DNA from: Calycina herbarum
Taxonomy: Eukaryota > Ascomycota > Leotiomycetes > Helotiales > Pezizellaceae
Length of the DNA stretch: 64,000 nucleotides
Assembly (NCBI GenBank): GCA_001414485.1
Contig: LLEY01000179.1
Span: forward strand, 1-64,000
Direction of reading: 5' to 3'
Shown in pieces: positions 45,001 to 57,976 of the stretch. Every line of letters begins with the position of its first letter. Within the stretch, counting starts at the first letter, position 1. The notes beneath the pieces were generated by a model. It did not search any database and was not told the origin of the DNA. It saw only the letters and a list, made by a program, of their open reading frames with translations. The translations under genes were made by a program, and so were the position numbers.

Positions 45001-45281
45001 TAACGTAGTTTATTAGTACTCTATGTATATTAGTACTCTATATACTTTTCCTCTATCTTATTACTTTAGAATATAATTAAATAACTATAATATATTAAAT
45101 TAACTAAAACTACTTAGAATCTAATAAACTAGATATATCTATAACCTCTTAATAAGTTCGTATATAACTAGTCTTTCTATAAGTACTACACCGTCGCTTA
45201 GAGAGTTACCTCTTATTTTACCTCTCTCTCTTAGAACGCCTATCGCGTCGAGCCTGTTTCTCTGCCTTCTTTTAAGCTAAT

Positions 45282-45720
45282 TATAACGAAACTTAAACGA
45301 ACTAAACAAAGATAACTAAGTCTCGAAGGTTAGTATACAGATAAGAAGTACAGATGCGCTAGGTTGTTTACTTAGAAGTAAACTCGTTACTTATATCAAA
45401 GATGTTAAATAAGATAATAAGATTAATAACTAAAGTTAAGCACGAAGCTACTATCTAATAGCAGATGTGCCAGTCTTATATAGAACTGTAGTCTCCTATT
45501 CTAATTACTCTAGTCGCTCGCCTTAATCGCTTCAGTTAATAGACGACTTAAGCGACTTAGACGACTAGGTTATATAATGTTTCTCTCTAAAAGAAATCGA
45601 TAGATCGCTTAGCTAGTCTAAGGATCCCTCTTTTTATTTATAAGAGTTTCTAATAGTACTTAACCTATCAGAGCGTCGCCTAGTCTTTACTCGTTATATA
45701 CTTATACGTGATTCGTAATA
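45282..45720 (-). repeat. 3' LTR of Gypsy copy 3
   Basis: 439 bp, complement of TATTACGAATCACG..CGTTATA. U3 array of the same GCGAC/GTCGCT type as copy 1. Confidence 0.9.
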
Positions 45721-45859
45721 CTATCCTCTTCTTAGCCTAGTATATCTCTATACTTAAGTATAACCTAAGAAATACTATTAGAAGGCTAGTAGCCCTTTCT
45801 TACTATAATGTTTTTAATAATACTATCTATAAAAGATAAACTAAAATAAAATTATATTA

Positions 45860-46395
45860 ATAACGCCCTCTATATTAATTAAGTAGGATCTGAAATATCC
45901 TCTTATACTTGCTATCTTACTTCTATGTCTAGCTGTCGATGTATATCTATTACTAGGGGTAAGAAATGTTCTAAGTATACTAGGAAGAGTAAAACTTATA
46001 ATATTAAAGAGTAAAATCGAATGCTCTTAACTTTTAAATAGGAATCTCTTAATATATAGAAACGCCGTCTGCGGGTTAAGAAGGAGACAGCTTACTAGGC
46101 CTAAGAAAAGGCCTTTTAGGCCTAGTAGGAAGTAATATCAAAGGTTCTCTGTCTTTGAGCGTAGTAACGTCTTCTTAATAAGCGAGAATAATAGATGCTT
46201 TATTAAGAACTTAGCACTCTTTAGGAGCTAGATAAGGCTAAGGAGAAGAAGGAAAAGGAAAAAGAAGAGAAGGAAAGAAAAGAGAAGGCTACTAGGCTAG
46301 CTGCCTACTCTATCTCTACTGCTTCTAACCCTGCTTTTAACCTAGGTCTTAATCCTAGTTTCTTCGAGGTCTTCTCTATTAATTACCTAATATAA
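45860..46395 (+). pseudogene. Antisense accessory reading frame, Gypsy copy 3
   Basis: Runs opposite to pol, between pol and the 3' LTR. One frame contains EKAF, EVISKVLCLRA, RLLNKRE, LDKAKEKKEKEKEEKERKEK, ATRLAAYSISTASNPAFNLG and LNPSFFEVFSINYLI, then TAA at 46393-46395. It is collinear with 32792-33330, with the same CAG/CAA-type stops. Confidence 0.6.
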
Positions 46396-46409
46396 GCAAC
46401 TTTAGGTTT

Positions 46410-49400
46410 TAATAGTAGAAGTCTTAAAGTTCCTCTAAATACTAGTTAATATTTTTTCTAGGTTTCTAAGTATTTTCTAAGTATAGGTAATCTAACTATT
46501 TAATTAAATATTTAATCTTACCTCTAATAATCTTATAGCTAAGAATCCTTTTAACTTCGTATTTAGCGTTTAGATTAACTAGTTAAATTTCTATAAATAA
46601 GGCTAGTAGTACCTCTAGTAGTACTAGTTCGAGTAAGAATATATAAAATACTAGATAGATGTTTATTATCTTTAGTAACGCTAATTTATAATTTAAAGGT
46701 CTCTTAACTCGTTTGATTTTGAATAGTCTAAGTTTTTTATAGTCTAGTTTATTACTTAGTCTTTTTATATTAATATTCTTTTATACTAAGTAGACCTTAT
46801 CTCTCTCTTTTAGCGTTAGCTTCTAACTACGTCGTTTGTTATAGTAGTACGCGTTTCTTTTAGCTATAAACTACAAATCCTCTATAAGTTCCTTATATAG
46901 ACTTTTAATTTTTAAGACTTGAATATAAGTAAGTTAGTTATTAATAGTTATAGATAGTAGTTCTTAATATACTAATAATTTATATCTAAAGTTAGCGTAG
47001 AATAGCGTAATAAGTGTTATTTCTATTACTAAACTATTATAGGTAAACTATACTAAGAGCAGCAGTTCTACCTAGTTGTCTTACTAGTAGTTTATATAAT
47101 AACGAAGGTATGTTTTAACTACTTAATTTATCTATTTATTTCCTCTATTTATTTAAGAGTAAAAAGCTATAGAGAGCTTTCTTTTCGTACTTAATCGTTC
47201 TATAAGAGCGATTTTAAATTTCGAGGTAAAGAGCTTGTCTTTATTTAAGAGTATTTCTTTAGATAGTCTATATCTTAAGACTACTTCTCTAAGGAATACG
47301 AATACTAATTCCTTAGCTATACTTAACTCTATATATACTATTAGAATTATATACTTTGTAAGTCGTTCTATAATAACTAGGATTGTATTATACTTAACTC
47401 CTATTATTAGATCTTTAGATTTTAGTAATTTAATAATAAAATCTATAGATATTAATTTCTAAGATACCTATAGTATTAGAGTAGTGTTTATCTGTTTATA
47501 AGGAGTATAGTAGAAAGCCTTGTTTCTAGTATAGGTATTATATTCTACTATCACCTTCTTAACTACTATAGATAACTAATTAATATAGTAGTGTTGTCTT
47601 ATCCTCTAGAGGGTTCTGCGAATTCCTTAGTATCTATAAGCAGGTATAGTATAGTATTCTTATATAAACTCCTTTACGTATAAACTAGGAACCTATAGTT
47701 TCCCTTTTATATACTAGTTATAACTCTTATATATGTTCTGAATTTTATCTATCTAGATATTATTTATTACTACTATTTCGTATATAGTAGATACTAGATC
47801 TCTATTCTTAAGAGTTTTTAAGATTATAATCTTCTTATACTCTTTGTCTCTCTTATATCCGGGTTTCTAGCTAAGAGTATTAGCTTAAGTATTTAACATT
47901 CTCTTTATATATTAAATAACGATGTTAAATCCTTCTAATATCTCTAACTATCTGGCTAAACGCCTAGTCGTAAGTTCCTTAGTTGTTATAAACGTTCTAA
48001 GGTTCTTATAATTAGATAAAATTATAACTTAGTATTTTACTAGCTGTAAATAAATTCTCTAGTATTCTAAGGCTAATACTATAGTAAGTAATTCTTTATT
48101 AAAAATACTATAGTTTTATTATACTAAGTTAAATATTTTAGAATAATATATAATAGGTATAAGTTTCTCTTTTCTATTTAGTTATAGATAAATCGCATCT
48201 ACTAATATATCTAAGGCGTCTATTTTAATCGTACTTAGTTTTTCTATATTAATATTATATAGAATAGGTTTTTCTATAAACTTTGCTTTAATCCTTTAAA
48301 AAGCGTTCTTAGCCTATTTATTCTAAATAAATTTAATAGCTTTCTTAACTAGTACTGTTATTAGTTTAGTAATCTTTATATAGTCTTATATAAACAGATA
48401 GTAAAAGTTTATAAATCTAAGAAAAGACTATATATCTTTTATATTCTCTAGTAACTTCTAGTTTAAGATGTCTTAAATCTTTACTAGATCTATTTCTATT
48501 TTCTCTAGGCTAAATACCTATCCTAGGAAAAGTGTCTAAGTTACTCTAAACTCGTATTTCAAGAGCTTTAACCGAGAATTCACTTTTATAAGTCGTTGTA
48601 AAACTTCTTTAATATATCTCTTATATTCTTCTTCTTTTTCTAAAAAGATTAAAATCTTATCTAGGTAATAGATTACTATTACTCTTATAAGATCTCTTAA
48701 AATGTTATTATTTTATTTCTAATATATAGCTAGTATATTATAGAGTCTAAATAGTATAACTATATATTCGTAAAGGCTCGATAGTAAGGTAAATACTATC
48801 TTCTATTTATCTCTGACTTTTATTTATATAAGTCTATAGGCGTTTCGTTGATCTAGTTTTGTAAATCGTACTACTTTACCTAACTTGTCTTATAAGTATT
48901 AGCTAGGTAGTAGTAGATAAGCGTTCTTAACTATAGCGTGATTTACTTCTTAGTAATTAATATATACTCTTCTGTCTAGATTATCTTTCTTCTTAATAAT
49001 AAGTATATTTAAGGTAATTAGTAACTTAGATTTTCTAATATATCTCTTCTTAATACCTTCCTTTATATAACTTTCTATTCTCTATAGGCTTTTCTAGTTA
49101 TATAACTAAAGCTTCTGTTTCGAGAGGTAATAACCCTCTTTTAATTTAATCTTATAATCCTATAGGCGATGTTCTAGTAAGGCTTGTAAGCTTTCTAGGT
49201 TTTTAAACAAAGTATTAAATTCTCTATACTATATAGGTATTTCGTTATTAGCTGTCCTACTAACCTATAGAGGACCCTAGACTAGGTGTTCTAGCGTCTT
49301 AGAAAAGGTGACACTAACCTCGTTCTAGTCTTATAGTTATAATTACGAACCTATGTAATTATATTAACTAAAGGTTATTTTCTAAGCCTTCTAGTTAATA

Positions 49401-51850
49401 TCTAGATTATATTCTTAAATCTATAGTATACTATGTATCACTTCCTTATTTCCTATTTTAATAATATTAAATTATATATCTAAGTAGTATCTTTTAATAG
49501 TAATCTTTGTTAGAATAGTTTACTAATCGATAATTCTATCCTAGTATATAACGTCTGTTCTATTAACTACTTCTAAGTAGTAAGGCCTTATACCTTTGAT
49601 TAAGACGTTTAGCTTCTTCTAAGCTACTAGAGAAAGGAAATTACCTGTTGCTTTAGAATTAATTAAGACTTGGCGTTCCTTTCCTCTTATCTTTACTATT
49701 ACTATAAGTTAATTTTCTCTAGATATAGCGTTTAACTCTCCTATAGTAGTATAATTTTCTAGTTTAATATAATAAACCTCGAATCTTCTCTTACTATTAT
49801 CTCCTTTCTAAGAGCTTAGAAAGAATATTACTTTTTTATTATTAGAAAAAGCTACTTTATATACTAGACTATCTTCTACAGTTCTCTTAAGTTCTAGAAG
49901 TGTTCTTATAAAACGTCTTTCTATAGACTAGTCTAATAATACTCGTGGTTTATACTAAACCTATTTAATAGTTGCTCTATATAAGGTTTTAGTAGTCTAC
50001 TGCTTATCTTTTATAGATTAGTAGGATTCCTAGATTAGGTTAGCCTATAGGTCTACCTTAGTAACCTTGAACATTCGCTAGTCCTCTAATCCTTTAAATA
50101 CTATTATAACTCCTTTTTTAACTCTTAATATCTAATATTTCTTATTAATTTCTAACTTATAGTCTTAACTAAGGAGGTAGGTGGTTATGTCTAACTTTAG
50201 ATATCTATTATATTTATTAAATTCCTCTAGGTAATACTACTACTATTTAGTAGTATTATTCTTTAAATTAGTAACCTTCTATAGATCTCTCTTCTCTAGG
50301 TAGTTATTTAGCATTATCTATTCTAGTCCTAGCTTATTAAACTTAATAGTTTCTTTGCTATTAATAGAGCTAACTATAGTTACTTAATCTTGATTATTCT
50401 TTACTATCTTATAAGTAGTTAAGATAGTAGGATTGATTCTTTAAGTAGAATATAGGCTCTAGAAATCAGGTTTCTATCCTTCTATATATACCTATCTATT
50501 TCCTCTTTTAAAGGTCTTAATAAATACCTATATTTCTTCTTCTTTAGGTTTATATATTCTAGGATTTACCTCTAATAAGTTAGACTTTAACTCTAATAAC
50601 TCTAATAAACTTATTAATAGTAGTAATTTATATTCTATCTAAAGAGGTAATTTATAATCTATTTCTAACTATATATTATAATATTCTTTAAGTAATAGAT
50701 CTCTATTATTATTAGTATCTTATACCTTACTAACTTGTAACTTAATTCCTTTGTTTAGCTATAAGTATACAGCGCCTGCTGTTATATCTATAGCGTCTGT
50801 TTTAATTTACGTACTATATTCTCTAGCTTTGAGTTTCTCGTCTATAAGTTTAATTTTACTAAGTAATACTACTTCTTTACAGACTATAGCGTTGATTCGT
50901 CTCTTTCTATTAGAGTCTTTCTTCTTACTATACTTATTTGCTCTATAGCTAGAGAGGCTACAGTTATAATATAAGTTCTACTTATATTAACGATTTTACT
51001 TCTTCTAGAAAAGTCCTTCTTTCTTTTGAAAGGTTTTCTTCTATATAGCGTTTACCTCCTTACTATGTTTCTTAGTATAAGAGTACTTCTACTTTCCTAA
51101 CTCTTAACTCTTTTCTCTATGTCTAGGGTTACTCTTCTTGAATTTATATAGGTGGTTATCTAACTAGACAACCTTCTTAATTATATCTATAATAGTTAAG
51201 AACTATATATTCTGCTTAGCTATCTTCTTATAGATATATACCTTTAATCCTTTATAGAAGAGTTCTATAAGAGCGATAGTATCCTACTCTGATTTTGTTC
51301 TATAGTGTTAAAACTTATAAGTATAATCTATTATAGATCTAGTTTAGCGTAACTTTAAAAGCTTGTATACAGCTGTTTAGATTATATCAAAGTCTTTAAA
51401 GACTTTTCTAATAGTTGTCTTAAATCCTCTCTAAGATTTAAATATAATCTTAGTTAATTCTATCTTTCTATCTGTATTCTTATTCTTAAAGAAGTTCTCT
51501 AAATATAGCTAAGCCTATTCTAACGCTGATTCTCTAAGGTAGAAGATAGCGAAGATAGTTCGTAAACTATAATTACCTTTGAATTTATTAGAATTAAAGT
51601 TAAAGTAGATGTCTATTTAAAGAAGAAATAAGTCTAGTTTCTTTCGCTTCTATAATACGTATCTAGTATCTTAACTTTAATAGTTTTAAGTACTTCGACC
51701 TTATAAGGCTCGGGGGCGTCTAGTATACTAATATTATCGTCGTTCCTAGCTAAGTATATACTAGCAGGTGTTCGTCTAGTAGTACTTCTAGACGTTCCTA
51801 CGATATTAGTTTAACTAGTATTTAGGCTAGCTACGGCGAGGGTTGCTAAG
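46410..51850 (-). pseudogene. Gypsy copy 3 gag-pol
   Basis: The minus strand carries the same domain series as copy 1. Plus-strand complements of gag lie near 51700-51400, the CCHC region near 50965, RT near 48620-49000 (complement of YLDNILIF near 48650-48675), RNase H near 48195-48215, integrase near 47440-47700 and chromodomain near 46440-46580. It is RIP-mutated. Short plus-strand open frames here (47235-47462, 50751-50948) are shadows. Confidence 0.85.
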
Positions 51851-51886
51851 GCTATAGCGACTGAACCTCTAAGCAGGTGCTTAAAG

Positions 51887-52325
51887 TATAACGAAACTCA
51901 AATGAACTATACAAAGCTAACTAAGTCTCGAAGGTTAGTATATAGATAAGAAGTATAAATACGCTAGGTTATTTACTTAGAAGTAAACTCGTTACTTATA
52001 TTAAAGATATTAAACAAGATAATAAGATTAATAACTAAAGTTAAGTACGAAGCTTCTATCTAATAACAGACGTGCTAGTCTTATATAGAACCATAGTCTT
52101 CTATTCTAATCGCTCTAGTCGCTCGCTCTGATTGCTTTAGTTAACAGGTGACTTAAGCGACTTAGGCGACTAGGTTATATAATATTTCTTTTCAAAAGAA
52201 ATTCATAGATCGCTTAGCTAGTCTAAGGATCCCTCTTTTTGTTTATAAGGGTTTCCGATAGTACTTAACCTGTTAGAGCGCCGCCTGGTCTTTACTCGTT
52301 ATATTCTTACACGTGATTCGTAATA
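51887..52325 (-). repeat. 5' LTR of Gypsy copy 3
   Basis: 439 bp, begins TATAACGAAACTC and ends GTGATTCGTAATA on the plus strand. Directly inside it (51870-51886) the palindromic TAAGCACCTGCTTA segment is intact on the complementary strand. Confidence 0.9.
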
Positions 52326-53079
52326 CTAATACGTTCTACGTATTCTCTATAGTAAGTATATCTTCTTAATAGACCCGAGTCTTTTTAGCCCTACGACGCT
52401 TACTAAGGGCTTTATTTGCTACTTAAAGAGTACGGACCTCTACTAACAAAAGAGTTACTTTATATACTAACCGCTTTATACTCTTTACTAACGTAGTAAC
52501 TATTTGAAAAATAGGCGTTAGCGAGTTTTCTTAATAACGTATAATACGATTCTTAACTAAAGTTGTTTATAAAAGAGTATCGGTTAGGTTATAAGAGGTC
52601 TATAAGACCTAAGAGTCGGCGTCCGTAGAAGAGGGGCTAGTAGATATAGAGGTTCGTAATCGGATATTAAGCTTTGATATTATAGCTTAGAGATTAAAAG
52701 GTACTAAGCCAGCTTCGTAGAATCTAGCCTAGGCGTTTTAGGCTGTTATTAATTCTAAATACACTGCTTTGAAAGCGAGAAAGAACTCGACCTTAGTAAT
52801 ATAGTTGATATAAGCTTTAATAAAAGTCTTAATTTAGCGACTATATATCTGTTTTAATATACTAAAACATCTAACGTCGAGTGGCTAGGTAAGATAAGAA
52901 GAGTAAGAAGGTAGGTAAAGAGTTATAATATTATAAGCCTTATAATACTGTTAGAATTCAGCTGATTCGTAACTCTTATATCTATCTAATACTAGTATTC
53001 GATATAGACCTCTTATATAAGCAGTAGTATACTTATCGAAGTACTAAAGCTATTCTAGACCTGTCTTATTATTTGTCTA

Positions 53080-53385
53080 TCTGTTTTAGGCCGAATGTAA
53101 AGAGGTTAATAGATAAGGTTGTCTTTATTATAAGAAGAATTAACTAAGAAAGGAAAGAGAAGAAGTCTATTCTACGTACGAGGGAAAGGGTCTTATACCT
53201 CTTACCTCGAGGTTCTTTAGTAAGTATAAGCTATAAGGAACTAAGATGTCGTTATAGCTCTCGTTATAGCTTTCGTTATCGAGGTAATTACCGAGTAAGG
53301 AAATTGCCGAGGTTGTCACGTGAGGTCACGTGTTTGTACGAAGGTCGGCAGACCGAGTACTCTTCGAGTGTAAACTGTTACACTA
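53080..53385. other. Insertion inside the pogo transposase core
   Basis: Between transposase segments VIKPINN (near 53390) and FDKYTTAYIRGLYR (near 53030) about 250-300 bp do not fit the transposase. Part of it (53315-53380, GTTGTCACGTGAGGTCACGTG..) keeps CA and TG dinucleotides, unlike its surroundings. Clear termini or a target duplication were not found. Confidence 0.4.
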
Positions 53386-54216
53386 TCTATTATTTATAGG
53401 TTTAATAACTCAGTCGTATAGAAGGCCGCTCTTAGTATACTAATTCTCGAGATAATTCTTCTCTTAAACTACTAAAAATAGAGACACGTCTTAACCCTCG
53501 CTATTTATATAAGTAATTACTATAGCCTATTCTCGATTACCTAGCTGAACTACCTTACCTCTACTACGTCGATCGGCGCGTATAACAACTATAGCTAGGC
53601 TTATAATACCTATTATAAAGCCTGTCTTATCGAAGTTATAGAAGTTATAATCTAAAACACTATATTTACTCTTATATTCTCTATAAGTTGAAACTACGCG
53701 CTAATAAGCTCTAGATCTTCGTATAAGACTCTTTGAAAGTCGTAAATACGATTAAAACACGTCTTTAATTCTAGTCGACGTTATATAAATCGAGATATCT
53801 AGAGCTTACTAACACGTCTTTCTCTCCGCGATTCGAGGATATAATTCGCTATATCTTCTATACTAGCTAGCCGGGGCGCAAATCCTCTTATATCTAGATT
53901 AAGTATATATCGAATAATTACTTCTATCTCTAGGTTATTTAATTTAAGATTTAGTAGTAGACGTTTATAAAGAGTAGTATAACTGTTTATTCGAAGTTAG
54001 AGCGTAGATTCGAGAATATTATAGATTTTCGTAGTAGACCGACGACTTAGCTTTTTAGCTATATAGATAGCCTCGATAGCTAAGATAATTCGTACTTCTT
54101 ATGTTTGAATTTCTATTTAGAGCGGTTAAGAAAACGCGTGTTAAAGTTAGAGTATAGTTAGTAGAGAAAAAGTACGTAGAGTACTAATATACGTAGAGTA
54201 CTAATAAACTACGTTA

Positions 54217-57200
54217 AAAGTTAATATCGAAGAATACTATTTAGATATATAATTCGATATTATTAAAATAGAAAGTAAGAAAGTAATACTTAGTATACTA
54301 TAGATTTAGAAATATAATCTAGAAATCGACTAGAAGGCTAGAATAATAACCTTTAGTCGATATAAATACGTAGGTTCGTATTTATAACTTTAAAGCTAGA
54401 ACGAGGTTAGTACTATCTCTTCTAATACGCTAGGACACCTTGTCTAAGGTTCTCTATAAGTTGATAAGAAAGCTGATAACGAAATACCTATATAGTATAG
54501 AGAATTTACGAAATTGTTTAAACACCTAGAATATATATATACTCTTTCTAAATATTAACTATAGGATTATAAGATTAAATTAATAGAGAGTTATAACCTT
54601 AGAAAGTAGAAGCTTCAACTATATAACTAGAATAACTTAGCCTTATTAGAAAGTTATATCTAATAAGAAATAAAGAAGAGATATATTCGAAAATCTGAAT
54701 CGTCTATCTCCTTAAATATACTTATTATTAAGAAAAAGGATAATCTAAATAGATAAGTATATATTAATTATAGAGAACTAAATAATATAACAATTAAGAA
54801 CGCTTATCTATTACTAACTAGCTAGTACTTATAGAACAAGTTAAGCTAAGCGAAGAAATTTATAAAACTAGATTAATAAAACGTCTATAGATTAATTAGA
54901 ATTAAGGCGGGTTATAAATAGAAGACTACGTTTATCTTACTATTTAAACTCTACGAGTATACGGTGATATCTTTTAGTTTAACTAATATATTAGCTACTT
55001 ATTAGAAATAGAATAATAATATTCTAGAGGATCTTCTAGAAGTAACTATTATATATTACTTAGATAATATATTAATCTTCTTAGAAAATCTAGAAGAATA
55101 TAAGAGCTATATAAAGGAAGTCTTATAGAGACTAGTCAAAGTAGACTCTTATCTAAAACTCTTAAAGTACGAGTTTAGAGTTAAAAGAACTCTCTTTCTT
55201 AGACGGGTATTTAGCCTAGGAAAAATAGAAATAGATCTAGAAAAGATCTATATATTTATTAAATAGGAATTACTAAAAAACGTCAAATATATATAATCCT
55301 GCTTAGGATTTGCTAATTTTTATTAATAATTTATTAAAGACTATATAAGAATTATAAAACCTATGTTAATACTAACTAGGAAAGCTATAACTTTTATCTA
55401 GAATAAAAAGACTAAAAGAGCCTTCTAGGAAATCAAAGAATAGTTTATAGTAAAACCTATTCTATACGATTTTAATTATAAGAAACTAAGTACGATAGAA
55501 ACAGACGTTTTAGACATAGTAGTAGGCGCTATATATCTACAACTAAATAAAACAGGAAAGCTTATATCTATAGTATATTTCTCGAAAACTTTCGACATAG
55601 TATAATAGAACTATAGTATTTATAAAAAAGAGTTAATAGCTATTATTCTAGCTCTCGAAGAATAGAGGATTTACCTCTAAAGCGTGATATACCTAGTAAT
55701 AGTGCTTACTAATTATCTAAACCTAAAAACATTTACTATAACTAAGAAACTCGTTATAAGACGTCTAGCTAGGTAGTCTAAAACCTTAGTAGGATTTAAG
55801 ATAATTATTTAATATATTAGTAGAATAAGTAACACTTAAGCCGATACTCTAAGCTAAAAGCTAGGCTATAAGGAAAACAAAAAATATATTAATATAGTAA
55901 TATTAAAGTATAATAAAAACAGCGACTTAGTATCTACTATATATAAAATAGTAGTAATAAACGATATTTAGATAGATAAAATCTAGAGTATATATAAAGG
56001 TTATAACTAGTATATAAAAGGGAAACTATAGGTTCCTAGCTTATATACAAAGGAGTTTATATAAGAATACTATACTATGTCTACTTACAGCTACTAAGGA
56101 ATTCGTAGAACTCTTTAGTAGATAAGATAATATTACTATATTAATCGATTATCTATAATAGTTAAGAAAGTAATAGTAAAATATAATACCTATACTAGGA
56201 ATAAGGCTTTCTACTATATATCTTATAGATAGATAAACACTACTCTAATACTATAGATATCTTAGAAATCGATATCTATAGATTTTATTATTAAATTACT
56301 AAAATCTAAAGACCTGATAACAGAAGTTAAGTATAATACAATCCTAGTTATTATAGAGTAACTTACGAAGTATATAATTCTAATAGTATATATAGAATCA
56401 AGTATAGCTGAGGAATTAGTATTCGTATTTCTTAGAGAAGTAGTTTTAAGATATAGACTATTAGAAGAAATACTCTTAGATAGAGATAAACTCTTTACTT
56501 TAAAATTTTAGATTACTCTTATAAAATAATTAGATACGAAAGAAAACTTTCTATAGCTTTTTACTCTTAGATAAATAGAGGAAAGGAACGTATAAATTAA
56601 GTAGTTGAAATATATCTTCGTTATTATATAAACTACTAGTAAAACAACTAAGTAGAACTACTGTCTTTAGCATAGTTCGCTTATAATAGTTTAGTAACGG
56701 AAATAACACTTGTTACGCTATTCTACGCTAACTTTAGATATGAATTATTAGTGTATTAAGAACCGCTGTCTACGACTATTAATAACTAACTTACTCGTAT
56801 TCAGGTCTTGAAAATCAAAAGTTTATATAAAGAACTCGTAGAGGATTTATAGTTCGTAGCTAAAAGAAACGTATACTACTATAATAAACGACGTAGTTAG
56901 AAGCTAATACTAAAAGAGAGAGATAAAGTCTACTTAGTATAAAGAAATATTAATATAAAAAGACTAAGTAATAAACTAGACTATAAGAAACTTAGACTAT
57001 TTAAAATTAAACGAGTTAGAGGACCTTTGAATTATAAACTAGTGTTACTAAAGATAATAAATATTCACCTAGTATTCTATATATCTCTACTTAAACTAGT
57101 ACTACTAGGAGCTCTACTAGCTCTACTTACGGAAACTTAACTAGTAAACCTAAACGCTAAGTACGAAGTTAAGAGGATTCTTAACTATAAACTTATTAGA

Positions 57201-57330
57201 GAATAAGTTAAGTATTTAGTTAAATAGTTAGATTACCTATACTTAGAAAACACTTAGGAACTAAAATACAACCTTAACTATTACCTAAAGGAACTTTAGG
57301 AATTCTACTATTAAAACCCAGGGTTGTCTA
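54217..57330 (+). pseudogene. Gypsy copy 2, rest of pol
   Basis: Continues copy 2 after the pogo element: RT near 54715-55140 (YLDNILIFLE near 55055-55085), RNase H ETDVL near 55497, integrase near 56190-56300 (TRNKAFYYISYR, ISIDFIIKLLKS), chromodomain near 57155-57300. Collinear with 29695-32778 of copy 1 but more diverged, with a divergent RNase H to integrase linker. Confidence 0.85.
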
Positions 57331-57960
57331 TATCTTATAATTAGAAGGAAAGGATTCTAGGAAGGCTAGGTCAAGGCCTAGGTCGAAGGCAGAGTCAGGG
57401 GTAGAAAGAGTAGCTAGCCTAGTAGCTTCTTCCTCTCTATACTCCTTCTCCTTCTGTCCTTCTCTGTCTTTTCTCTCTCTCTCCTCTTTCTCCTCTAGTT
57501 CGGCTATAGAGTTTAAACTAGAATAAATCAGCTACTGCTCTCGTTCGTCGAGCTAGCGCTAAAGTTTTCGTAAACGAAGAACCTTAGCAGCCGCCTTCTA
57601 TTAAGACTGCTAGGCTCGTTCTTCTTTATCTCTTAATTTTCGTCGTTGCTAGTTAATCGAGGACTAGTTAGAAAGTAAGAGCATTTGATTTCACGACTTA
57701 ATATCGTAGGATTTCTTCTACCTTATATACTTAGAACATTTGTTAACCTCTAAGGTTGAAGCTATAGCTATATATCTTCGTCTAGAACGTTCGTATCGAG
57801 TATAAGAAGCTATCTCTTCGCCGGATTTGTTAATACGCTTTATAAGTTTAATCCAGCGTTTATATTCAGAGGCGCGAGTAGTATATATATTAAAATCGAG
57901 AGAGCCGACGGCTCTTTAACGATATTTCTTAGGCTGTACTTAAGCGTAGGGACACGCTAG
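57330..57960 (-). pseudogene. Antisense accessory reading frame, Gypsy copy 2
   Basis: Minus strand: RAAKVLRLRKL, LNSIAELEEKEERERKDREG, KEKEYREEEATRLATLSTPD, SAFDLGLDLAFLES. It aligns with 32792-33330 in position and in the acidic/basic coil and ATRLAxxSTPxSxxAFDLGLxxxFLE tail, although the DNA is clearly diverged. Confidence 0.55.
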
Positions 57961-57976
57961 TCTAAGAAGAGGATAG

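Larger units (their letters stand above)
45282..52325 (-). mobile_element. Complete Gypsy chromodomain element, copy 3, minus strand
   Basis: 7044 bp with LTRs 45282-45720 and 51887-52325 (439 bp each) and a perfect 5-bp duplication CTAAT (45277-45281, 52326-52330). The internal part is the reverse complement of the copy 1 plan: gag near 51880-50700, pol to about 46410. The polypurine tract complement CTATCCTCTTCTTAG lies at 45721-45735. It inserted in the pogo transposase gene. Confidence 0.95.
45085..54110 (-). pseudogene. pogo/Fot1 transposase (DDE), split by Gypsy copy 3
   Basis: Minus strand, from about 54100: N-terminal DNA-binding region and HTH (LYKRLLLNLKLNNLE, IIRYILNLDIRGFAPRLASI), then the first catalytic Asp in FYNFDKTGFIIGIISLA (near 53615-53660), RADRRSRGKVVQLGNRE, the second Asp in YRILVLDRYKS (near 52990), YNIITLYLP, PLDVRCFSILK, VEFFLAFKAVYLE and LSKRRRAKKTRV. 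The Gypsy insertion at 45282-52325 splits the tail; after it KKAEKQARRDRRSKRERGK continues the C-terminus at 45270-45200. It catalyses cut-and-paste transposition at TA sites, but RIP stops make it inactive. An insertion near 53.1-53.38 kb breaks the catalytic core. Confidence 0.85.
45003..54214 (-). mobile_element. Fot1/pogo-type DNA transposon containing a nested Gypsy
   Basis: Terminal inverted repeats of about 45 bp: left ACGTAGTTTATTAGTACTCT.., right its complement ending ..AATAAACTACGT, with an internal repeated AGTACTCTAYGTATATT. The TA target duplication lies at 45001-45002 and 54215-54216. Removing the element restores collinearity with Gypsy copy 1 at 29680. Without the inner Gypsy (7044 bp plus 5 bp) it is 2163 bp, close to Fot1-like lengths once a roughly 0.25-kb insertion near 53.2 kb is allowed for. 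Confidence 0.92.

Noticed and set aside
47235..47462. Small plus-strand ORF
   Set aside because: It lies opposite the integrase part of Gypsy copy 3 and has only AT-rich low-information sequence.
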